Assembly: GCA_018381425.1 (NCBI GenBank)
Contig: JAGZRY010000086.1
Coordinates: 1 to 6,806, forward strand
Length of the DNA: 6,806 nucleotides
From: Haemophilus parainfluenzae
GTDB taxonomy: Bacteria; Pseudomonadota; Gammaproteobacteria; Enterobacterales; Pasteurellaceae
Direction of reading: 5' to 3'
This document shows, one piece after another, positions 1-5,848 of this stretch; the first letter of the stretch is position 1; the number at the start of each line of letters is the position of its first letter. The notes beneath the pieces were generated by a model. The model ran no database searches, was not told the origin of the DNA, and worked only from the letters and a program-made list of their open reading frames with translations. Both the position numbers and the translations under genes were made by a program.

Positions 1-1
1 T

Positions 2-787
2 ATTCTGCTCACAGAAAGCCAACATACAAAAAAATTGATGTTGCGTTTTGTATTGCGTTCAGAAACTAAATTGCCGTTAATTCAACGTGAATTTGCAGGC
101 TTATTGGAAAAATTACCACAACTTGAAGTAGTGAGCGTGAATATCCAACCTCAGCACGCAGCGATCTTAGAAGGTGAGAAAGAAATCTTTTTAACTGACC
201 AACATACTTTATCAGAAAGCTTTAACGGTATTCCGCTATTTATTCGCCCTCAAGGTTTCTTCCAAACGAATCCACTGGTAGCACAAGGGCTATATGCAAC
301 GGCGCAAGATTGGGTTAAAGATTTGCCGATTGCTAAACTCTGGGATCTCTTTTGTGGCGTTGGAGGGTTTGGACTGCATTGTGCCAAAGCTTTACAGGAT
401 AAACATCAACAAGAAGTGGAGTTGACCGGGATTGAAATTTCCACATCTGCTATTCAAGCGGCGACTCAATCCGCTCAGGTGTTAGGGCTAAACAACGTTA
501 AATTCCAATCTTTAGATGCGGCTAATTTTGCTTTAACACAAGATAAAAATAAATCCGATTTGGTGATCGTCAACCCACCACGTCGAGGTATCGGAAAGGA
601 ACTCGCAGAATTTCTCAATGAAATGCAACCGCACTTTATTCTTTATTCCAGTTGCAATGCGATTTCCATGGGAAAAGATTTGCAGCATCTAACCAATTAT
701 AAACTTACTCAAATTCAATTATTTGATATGTTCCCGCATACAGCGCACTACGAGGTGTTGCTGCTATTAATACACATCGATACTTAA
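2..787 (+). CDS. rlmC: 23S rRNA (uracil-C5)-methyltransferase RlmC, 5'-truncated by window
   Basis: RlmC (formerly RumB) uses S-adenosylmethionine to make 5-methyluridine in 23S rRNA, at U747 in E. coli numbering. The reading frame is open from base 2, and its first residues (ILLTES) match the middle of the family, so the gene begins outside the window; the TTG at 35 and ATG at 38 are internal codons. Visible landmarks are the SAM-binding motif [10 protein letters not shown] starting at 344, the catalytic-loop motif NPPRRGIGK at 572-598, the nucleophilic cysteine in SSCN (codon 653-655) and the general-base glutamate in HYE (codon 752-754). The N-terminal cysteines that bind the [4Fe-4S] cluster in this family lie off the left edge. 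The last residues, IHIDT, look unusual, and a second, diverged rlmC 3' end lies downstream at 4944-4982, so this terminus seems to have been rewritten by an insertion. Family assignment is secure; RlmC rather than RlmD or TrmA rests on close resemblance to remembered E. coli RlmC. Confidence 0.93.
   Translation: MLLTESQHTKKLMLRFVLRSETKLPLIQREFAGLLEKLPQLEVVSVNIQPQHAAILEGEKEIFLTDQHTLSESFNGIPLFIRPQGFFQTNPLVAQGLYATAQDWVKDLPIAKLWDLFCGVGGFGLHCAKALQDKHQQEVELTGIEISTSAIQAATQSAQVLGLNNVKFQSLDAANFALTQDKNKSDLVIVNPPRRGIGKELAEFLNEMQPHFILYSSCNAISMGKDLQHLTNYKLTQIQLFDMFPHTAHYEVLLLLIHIDT
628..636 (-). repeat. DNA uptake signal sequence core (Hin type)
   Basis: The exact 9-mer AAGTGCGGT, read on the minus strand, lies inside rlmC. 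In Haemophilus-type Pasteurellaceae this core is the preferred substrate for DNA uptake during natural transformation. The flanking AT-rich segments of the extended consensus are only partly kept here. Confidence 0.75.
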
Positions 788-791
788 TAAA
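780..791 (+). repeat. Left copy of 12-bp direct repeat at islet edge
   Basis: ATACTTAATAAA here is identical to bases 4975-4986. Both copies cover the last Thr codon and the TAA stop of an rlmC reading frame plus the following AATAAA. The repeat marks the left edge of the inserted DUF262 segment. Confidence 0.7.
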
Positions 792-948
792 GTGCTCCAT
801 AAAATTTGTGTCTATCACTAAATAGTCTTATTTCTACAGAGTTATTTAACAGTATGAAATTTAATATATTTTCAGTAAAATGCTCATGTTATTAGTTTAA
901 TAATTTTGATGAATTTTTCTGAAAAATATAGAAGGAACCTGTAATTAT
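788..948 (+). promoter_or_regulatory. AT-rich leader of the DUF262 operon, probable promoter region
   Basis: This 161-bp gap between rlmC and the first DUF262 gene is strongly AT rich and must carry any dedicated promoter for the pair. A TATATT at 865-870 is a possible -10 element, with only a poor -35 (TTATTT, 842-847) at 17 bp; another AT-rich candidate lies near 893-901. None is convincing. A 6-bp AT inverted repeat with a 3-base loop at 913-927 lies just before the ribosome binding site. AGAAGGAA at 930-937 is a good Shine-Dalgarno sequence, although its spacing to the ATG at 949 is slightly long. No clear Rho-independent terminator for rlmC is seen here. Confidence 0.35.
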
Positions 949-2700
949 ATGAATAGCCAAATTACATTAGGAACAAAGCTAGTTGGAGATATAAAAGGTA
1001 ACTTTTATGTTCCGTCATATCAGCGAGGATATCGTTGGGGAAAGCCTGAAGTCGAACGGTTACTTGATGATATTTATTCTACTAAAGGCACGAGAAATTA
1101 CTGTCTCCAGCCCGTGGTAGTAAAAAGAAATGGTGATAGATACGAATTGATAGATGGTCAGCAGCGCTTAACAACGATCTATCTGATCTATCGCTTTATG
1201 AATAAAGAGAGTTCCCGCTTTATTGATGAAGAGAGTTTCGCCCGTATTGATGAGGCAAAATTTACTCTATCTTATGAAACCAGAGAGAAGTCTGAAGACT
1301 TCTTAAAATCAATTGATGAATCCCGTAAAGAGGAGAATATTGACTTCTGGTTCTTTTGTACAGCCTATGAAAGTATTAAGGCGTGGTTTTCTAAGGAAGA
1401 TATAGAATCAAGGCTTACTGAAAGGCTTACTGATATGAATGACCACTTCAAGAAAATCGTAAAAATTATCTGGTATGAAGTAGGAGAGTCTGAAGATGCT
1501 ATTGGTCTATTCACTCGCCTGAATATTGGTAAGATTCCTCTTACTAATGCAGAATTGGTAAAGGCCATGTTCCTTAGCAAAGGACGAACTGACACCAATA
1601 TGGAACGGAAAAAACAGGAAGAAATATCTTTCCAATGGGACCATATGGAGAAGGAACTGCACAACGATTCATTGTGGTTCTTCCTGACGAATAAAAGTGC
1701 GGAGTATCAGACTCGAGCTGATCTGGTTCTAGATCTTATCTCTCGAAAGCCTGCTGACAATAGAGATAAATATTATACCTTTTTCGAATTTAATAAAATG
1801 TATCAGGATGGTCAAAATCTTGACAACATCTGGTATAAAATTCAGCAGACATTTTTAACGCTGAAGGATTGGCATAGCGATCACGAGTTTTATCACAAGA
1901 TTGGATATCTTATCGCTTCTGGTTCAAAAACTTTGCGGGATATTTTTGAGCTTTCCAAAGATAAAACTAAGCCTGATTTTAAAAAATCACTCAATGACTA
2001 TATCAAAAATAGCATAAAAATTGGGAAGAACTATGCAGATCTGAGCTATGAAAAGACTGAGGATCAGAAAAAGATTAAAAAACTACTCCTCTTATTTAAT
2101 ATTGAATCGGTCCGTAAGAGTGGTGAGCATTCACAGTGGTTTCCATTTGATAAATATAAGAATGGTAAGGATGGAAGTGTCATCTGGAGCCTTGAGCATA
2201 TACATGCACAGCAGTCAGAAGGTTTAAGCACACAGAAAATGTGGCAAGAGTGGCTTAAACTTCATATTCCGTCTATAAAATCTATAAGTCATGATTCCGA
2301 ATTAATTAAGAGAATGGGTGATGCAAGTTCCAATGATAGCCTTAGTCGTCAGGATTTCGATAGTCTCCAACAAGAGGTTGTAGGTTTGCTCTCTGAAAAG
2401 GGACATTCAGAATACTTACATTCTATTGCAAATTTAGCTTTGTTAAGCTCAGGAGCTAATGCAGCGTTAAGTAATTCCACTTTTGATGTTAAGAGAACTG
2501 AGATTATAAAGATGGATAAAAAGGGAGCATTCATCCCATTTTGTACGAGAATGGTATTCCTAAAGTATTATACTTCATCTGATAAAAACCAACTTCATTT
2601 CTGGGGAGAGGAAGATCGGAAAGAATATGTTGCAGAAATGAATAGAATATTGAAAGACTATCTCGAAGAAGAAATCAGTTCAGAAAAGGAGACAAAATAA
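949..2700 (+). CDS. DUF262-DUF1524 (GmrSD/BrxU-like) NTPase-HNH nuclease fusion protein
   Basis: This 583-residue protein joins an N-terminal DUF262 domain to a C-terminal DUF1524 domain. DUF262 (ParB/Srx-like fold) is shown by VPSYQRGYRW at residues 21-30, the nucleotide-hydrolysis signature IDGQQRLTT at 68-76, and FTRLNIGKIPLTNAELVKA at about 188-206. DUF1524, an HNH-type nuclease, is shown by LEHIHAQQ at 415-422, NLALLS at 495-500, N504, ALSN at 506-509 and the F-x-x-KR pattern at 512-516. The same two domains occur in GmrSD, BrxU and SspE, which use NTP hydrolysis to license cleavage of modified or invading DNA. The usual HIxP motif reads HIHA here. No signal peptide or membrane segment is seen, so it is probably cytoplasmic. 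The ATG at 949 follows an AGAAGGAA site. The stop is one base before the next gene's start, so the two are surely co-translated. The domain call is strong; the substrate is unknown and the defence role is inferred. Confidence 0.88.
   Translation: MNSQITLGTKLVGDIKGNFYVPSYQRGYRWGKPEVERLLDDIYSTKGTRNYCLQPVVVKRNGDRYELIDGQQRLTTIYLIYRFMNKESSRFIDEESFARIDEAKFTLSYETREKSEDFLKSIDESRKEENIDFWFFCTAYESIKAWFSKEDIESRLTERLTDMNDHFKKIVKIIWYEVGESEDAIGLFTRLNIGKIPLTNAELVKAMFLSKGRTDTNMERKKQEEISFQWDHMEKELHNDSLWFFLTNKSAEYQTRADLVLDLISRKPADNRDKYYTFFEFNKMYQDGQNLDNIWYKIQQTFLTLKDWHSDHEFYHKIGYLIASGSKTLRDIFELSKDKTKPDFKKSLNDYIKNSIKIGKNYADLSYEKTEDQKKIKKLLLLFNIESVRKSGEHSQWFPFDKYKNGKDGSVIWSLEHIHAQQSEGLSTQKMWQEWLKLHIPSIKSISHDSELIKRMGDASSNDSLSRQDFDSLQQEVVGLLSEKGHSEYLHSIANLALLSSGANAALSNSTFDVKRTEIIKMDKKGAFIPFCTRMVFLKYYTSSDKNQLHFWGEEDRKEYVAEMNRILKDYLEEEISSEKETK
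1695..1703 (+). repeat. Near-match to uptake signal core (8 of 9)
   Basis: AAGTGCGGA differs from the AAGTGCGGT core only at the last base. It is the only near-match noticed within the islet. A single 8/9 match can arise by chance and its flanks are not obviously AT-run structured, so it is recorded only for comparison with the exact copies outside. Confidence 0.25.
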
Positions 2701-2701
2701 T

Positions 2702-4894
2702 ATGGCTACAACACTTCACTCCTTTATGGATATTTTTGATACCAGATTTGAAGATGGGGAGAATTCTATACAGCTTCAAAAGATCATCATTCCAATTATC
2801 CAGAGGGATTATGCGCAAGGACGTGATAACCCTGATGTGGTGCGTGTAAGAGAACGGTTTATTGAGGCTTTATATAAGGCTGTGACGGAGAATCCTATCA
2901 CGTTAGACTTTGTTTATGGGGATATTGATAAAGAAGGTAACATGACACCGCTAGATGGACAACAACGTCTTACTACATTATTCCTCCTTCATTGGTATGC
3001 AGCTAAAAAAGAGAATATCGTGAAGGATGATTATGACTTTTTGGAGAAGTTCAGCTACGAGACCAGGTATAGTGCACGCAATTTTTGTCATGAATTAGTA
3101 AATTATAACCCTGAATTTAAAAAAGATAGCCTTTCTGAAGAAATTATAGACCAAGCCTGGTTCCCTCTGGATTGGAAAAACGATCCTACTATTAGCTCCA
3201 TGCTGCGAATGCTAGACGCAATTCATAATCGGTTTAAGTCTGTGACAGACTTGTGGAATAAGCTCAAAGAACGTTGTATTACATTCTATTTTCTGCCAAT
3301 TAAAGATATGGGATTAACCGATGAACTGTACATTAAAATGAATTCTCGTGGTAAGCCTTTAACTTTATTCGAACATTTTAAAGCAGAGCTTGAACGAGAA
3401 ATCCGCAATATTGATGATGAATTAGCTAACAAAATTATGCGCAAAATTGATATTGATTGGACAGATCTTCTGTGGAAGTATCGAAATAGTAATACGGGTT
3501 CTCTAGACGATAACATTATCGATGACGAATTTTTACGATACTTTAAATTTATCTGTGATGTTATTTATTATCGAAAGGAGATCTCTGCAGGTAATAGAGG
3601 AAAAGATGTATTTGAACTTTTGGATCTATACTCTTCATCAAAAAGTAAGGATGCAGAAGAGAATATTAAAACGCTAGAGCGCTTTTTTGACTGTTGGTTG
3701 AATATTCGAGATTATAGCGATCCGAAAGACTTCTTATCCTCCTTTATGGCTAATACTCATGAGGATGGAAAGATTTTAGTTAAGTCTGGTAGTGATTTAA
3801 ATATCTTTAAAGATTGCTTACATACATACCCTGATCGTGCCAAATTTCCATTGAATCGATTTGTGCTTTTATACGCAATTACAACATACTTGCAGAATCT
3901 TGATAAGGTAACGGAATCTGATTTTAAAAGAAGAATTCGTATCGTAAATAACCTGATTCAAAATTCTAGAGATGAGATCTCTGATCGACAAGATAGAAAC
4001 AGAATGCCTGCTATTTTAAAGCAAACAGAAGCGATTATTCTTACTGGTACCGTTAAAGATATCAGTCCTAACTTCAATGTACACCAGATTTTGGAAGAAA
4101 AAGAGAAGATTAAGTATCTAGAATCTAACCCTAATATGGCCAGTGTAATATTCGAATTGGAAGATCATGACTTACTTAAGGGGCAGATTAGTATCATTGG
4201 TATAGAAAACCTTAATTATCATGAGAGATTTGAATCATTATTTGAATGTGATAAGGAAAAAGTAGATTGTGCGATGATGGCAATAGGGAATTATGGGCAA
4301 ATGGAAGGAAATAAGCGACGTTACCAGTATGGCACAAAAAGTAATAGCTCTGCTTGGGAAAACTTATTTCATAAGAGTAGTAATTCAGGCTTTCAGAAGA
4401 CAAGTGACATTCTTATTTCCTTATTAGATAAATATGAGAAATTCTCGAATGAGATTCTTGAAAAGATTGCTAAGGATTATCTGGAAAAATGTGAAGTAGA
4501 AGAAAAATATCCGTTTAGATACTATTATATTAAATACGATGAATATCGTCCCGACTCATATGGAAAGATGTGGAATGATGATGCTGACGCTGAAGATGAA
4601 ACTGAAGCAAAGGGTTATACGTTCAGGGTTATGCAGACAGAATCTAGATTATCTGAGTCTTCATATGCTCCAGCTTTGAAAGCAGCTTCGGATTCACATT
4701 TATCAAAAAAAGATTACGGAGATAGATTGATTTTTGACAATGTGTATATCACTTATGAAAAAGATTCATATTTAATACGAAAAAACGAAGATGATTCGAT
4801 TGTTGGGTCTATTGAATTTAAGCAGAATGCTGATGGTATTGATATTGAAGACAGAATCATTCGCTTGAAGAATTATATTGAGGAAAATCTTTAG
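2702..4894 (+). CDS. Second DUF262-family protein with unrecognised C-terminal region
   Basis: This 730-residue protein starts with a DUF262 domain different from that of its neighbour: IIPIIQRDYAQG at residues 29-40, LDGQQRLTT at 84-92, and the MNSRGKPLTLFEHFKAELE stretch at about 213-231. These features suggest an NTP-binding or hydrolysing, regulatory or sensing protein of the GmrS type. No DUF1524/HNH signature (EHI plus downstream NxxLL and LSN) is found, so it probably lacks that nuclease. The middle has an ED-H-D-LLKG segment near 487-494. The last 130 or so residues include an aromatic-rich PFRYYYIKYDEY segment near 604-615 and an acidic stretch near 625-634, which I do not recognise. 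AAGGAG at 2686-2691, inside the end of the upstream gene, is a strong ribosome binding site 10 bases before the ATG. The two genes are one base apart, so the proteins are probably made together and act together. What its C-terminal part does is unknown. Confidence 0.85.
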   Translation: MATTLHSFMDIFDTRFEDGENSIQLQKIIIPIIQRDYAQGRDNPDVVRVRERFIEALYKAVTENPITLDFVYGDIDKEGNMTPLDGQQRLTTLFLLHWYAAKKENIVKDDYDFLEKFSYETRYSARNFCHELVNYNPEFKKDSLSEEIIDQAWFPLDWKNDPTISSMLRMLDAIHNRFKSVTDLWNKLKERCITFYFLPIKDMGLTDELYIKMNSRGKPLTLFEHFKAELEREIRNIDDELANKIMRKIDIDWTDLLWKYRNSNTGSLDDNIIDDEFLRYFKFICDVIYYRKEISAGNRGKDVFELLDLYSSSKSKDAEENIKTLERFFDCWLNIRDYSDPKDFLSSFMANTHEDGKILVKSGSDLNIFKDCLHTYPDRAKFPLNRFVLLYAITTYLQNLDKVTESDFKRRIRIVNNLIQNSRDEISDRQDRNRMPAILKQTEAIILTGTVKDISPNFNVHQILEEKEKIKYLESNPNMASVIFELEDHDLLKGQISIIGIENLNYHERFESLFECDKEKVDCAMMAIGNYGQMEGNKRRYQYGTKSNSSAWENLFHKSSNSGFQKTSDILISLLDKYEKFSNEILEKIAKDYLEKCEVEEKYPFRYYYIKYDEYRPDSYGKMWNDDADAEDETEAKGYTFRVMQTESRLSESSYAPALKAASDSHLSKKDYGDRLIFDNVYITYEKDSYLIRKNEDDSIVGSIEFKQNADGIDIEDRIIRLKNYIEENL

Positions 4895-4943
4895 ATATGT
4901 TGAGTATTACTATTACTACTGATAGTCGTAGTTGAGTCCCGAG
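4895..4943. other. Short spacer between the DUF262 operon and the rlmC remnant
   Basis: This 49-bp stretch is rich in TATTAC/ACTACT-like repeats and contains a 5-bp inverted repeat, ACTAC at 4915-4919 and GTAGT at 4928-4932. It lacks a T run, so it is not a clear terminator. TCCCG at 4937-4941 may match the TCCCG at 732-736 in rlmC, which would mean the remnant extends slightly further left across a small deletion. Confidence 0.4.
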
Positions 4944-4982
4944 CATTATGAAGTATTGATATTACTAGAACTCAATACTTAA
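4944..4982 (+). pseudogene. Displaced 3' end of rlmC
   Basis: Twelve codons plus stop read HYEVLILLELNT, matching the [13 protein letters not shown] end of the intact rlmC at 746-787. The first four codons differ from the intact copy only at third positions (CAT/CAC, TAT/TAC, GAA/GAG, GTA/GTG), which is the signature of a diverged coding homologue rather than a chance match. The fragment ends one base before the terminator stem, exactly where a native rlmC would end. In-frame TAG at 4929-4931 closes the frame upstream and there is no start codon of its own, so this is a remnant of the pre-insertion rlmC, not a small gene. Confidence 0.75.
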
Positions 4983-4986
4983 TAAA
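4975..4986 (+). repeat. Right copy of 12-bp direct repeat at islet edge
   Basis: ATACTTAATAAA is identical to bases 780-791. It covers the stop codon of the rlmC remnant and runs into the terminator stem, so it marks the right boundary of the inserted segment. Confidence 0.7.
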
Positions 4987-5012
4987 AAGCTAACAGAAAT
5001 GTTAGCTTTTTT
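4984..5012. terminator. Bidirectional Rho-independent terminator
   Basis: AAAAAGCTAAC at 4984-4994 pairs perfectly with GTTAGCTTTTT at 5001-5011 around a 6-base loop. A T run follows the stem on the plus strand (5007-5012), and the A run at 4984-4988 gives one on the minus strand. It sits between convergent units: it now ends the DUF262 operon from the left and the yfe operon (yfeD stop at 5015-5017) from the right. Its position one base after the rlmC remnant suggests it was originally the rlmC terminator. Confidence 0.88.
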
Positions 5013-5014
5013 AT

Positions 5015-5848
5015 TTAAAGATTTAACCGCACTTTTATTTTGCTATAAATTAGCGAAATTAAGAAAAATATGGCCTGTAACAAAATAATGCATGCACCAG
5101 TGGACGCATCAAAATGATAGCTAAGTAGCACGCCTAGTAGACTTGCAGTTACAGCACTAATGATCGCGATAACAAGCATCTTATCGAAGCGATTCGTCAG
5201 GGTTAGCGCGGTGATGCCTGGCGCAATTAGCATCGCTACAACTAGAATAACCCCAACGACTTGCATCGTACTCACAATAGTGAGCGCGAGTAATGTGAGC
5301 AAGCCATAATGCAATAATTTAGGCGAGAGACCTGCAACACGGGTATGGCTCGGATCAAAGCAATAAAGCAGAAAATCACGACGCTTTAAGCCAAGCAAAA
5401 TAAAAATAATCAAGGCGATGATAGCCGTTTGAATCAGCTCTTGTTGGCTTACACCCAATACGTTTCCGAATAAGATATGCGTAAGATGTTGTGAGGTTTG
5501 GATTTTAGTGAACAACACCAAACCAAGGGCAAACATTCCCGAAAATACAATCCCCATCGCGGTATCTTCTTTGATTCGACTGTTCTCTTTTAAATAACCT
5601 ACACCTAAGGCACAGGCAATACCTGAAACAAAGGCACCAATCACTAATGGAATACCGGCTAGAAAAGCTAGGACAATGCCAGGTAGGACAGCATGGGAAA
5701 TCGCGTCACCCATTAATGACCAACCTTTCAACACCAAATAGCAAGAGAGTAGTGCACAGATAACGGCAACTACTAATGCGGTGAGTAACGCATTTTGCAT
5801 AAAGGCAAATTGAAATGGCTCAACGAAAATGGCGAACATCTCAGTCAT
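5015..5848 (-). CDS. yfeD: Mn/Fe ABC transporter permease, YfeD/SitD type
   Basis: This 277-residue integral inner-membrane protein belongs to the ABC-3 (ZnuB/MntB/SitCD) permease family, which imports manganese, iron or zinc with a periplasmic metal-binding protein and a cytoplasmic ATPase. Several hydrophobic helices span the length. Family landmarks are LVLKGWSLMGDAISHAVLPG at residues 38-57, EDTAMGIVFSGMFALG at 94-109, and the VGVILVVAMLIAPGITA segment at 198-214. It is a paralogue of the upstream permease, sharing the KGWSL-GDA-SH pattern. Its ATG lies 8 bases inside the end of that gene, so the two are translationally coupled; an AAGGCGGTGG stretch precedes the start. Length is normal for the family. 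An exact uptake signal overlaps its last codons. Transport of Mn/Fe rather than Zn is inferred from the two-permease yfeABCD/sitABCD order; regulation is not visible because the operon start lies outside the window. Confidence 0.9.
   Translation of the reverse strand: MTEMFAIFVEPFQFAFMQNALLTALVVAVICALLSCYLVLKGWSLMGDAISHAVLPGIVLAFLAGIPLVIGAFVSGIACALGVGYLKENSRIKEDTAMGIVFSGMFALGLVLFTKIQTSQHLTHILFGNVLGVSQQELIQTAIIALIIFILLGLKRRDFLLYCFDPSHTRVAGLSPKLLHYGLLTLLALTIVSTMQVVGVILVVAMLIAPGITALTLTNRFDKMLVIAIISAVTASLLGVLLSYHFDASTGACIILLQAIFFLISLIYSKIKVRLNL
5026..5034 (-). repeat. DNA uptake signal sequence core (Hin type)
   Basis: The exact AAGTGCGGT core on the minus strand encodes part of the yfeD C-terminus (KVRL). 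It is followed on that strand by AT-rich runs that fit the extended Haemophilus consensus well. It lies about 20 bp from the terminator, a common place for uptake signals. Confidence 0.82.

Larger units (their letters stand above)
780..4986. mobile_element. Genomic islet inserted at the 3' end of rlmC, carrying a DUF262 gene pair
   Basis: The segment between the two 12-bp direct repeats holds only the DUF262 gene pair and short flanks. On its right it leaves a displaced 3' end of rlmC (4944-4982) directly before the terminator that would originally have ended rlmC. On its left the resident rlmC remains full length but has a different C-terminal tail. This is the pattern of an insertion that restores the end of the target gene, or of a donor rlmC-islet block recombined into the chromosome. 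No integrase, transposase or terminal inverted repeats are visible, so the mechanism is unknown. The exact 9-base uptake signal occurs on both sides but not inside, which agrees weakly with foreign origin. Confidence 0.65.

Noticed and set aside
35..40. TTG/ATG as the start of the first coding region
   Set aside because: The frame is open to base 2 and the upstream residues ILLTES continue the RlmC family sequence, so these are internal codons of a truncated gene.
788..948. Integrase remnant or insertion sequence end in the leader
   Set aside because: No coding frame resembling a recombinase and no terminal inverted repeats matching the right side were found.
1365..1664. Minus-strand open frame of 99 codons inside the first DUF262 gene
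   Set aside because: It is antisense to a well-supported domain and shows no family pattern; the same holds for the shorter antisense frames at 2349-2534, 3286-3516 and 4212-4403.
4915..4932. ACTAC/GTAGT inverted repeat as a DUF262 operon terminator
   Set aside because: The stem is only 5 bp with an 8-base loop and no T run follows; the strong hairpin at 4984-5012 is sufficient.
4895..5014. Small RNA gene, tRNA or CRISPR repeats between the DUF262 operon and yfeD
   Set aside because: No cloverleaf, no regular repeat-spacer pattern and no promoter followed by a separate terminator; the segment is explained by the rlmC remnant and the terminator.
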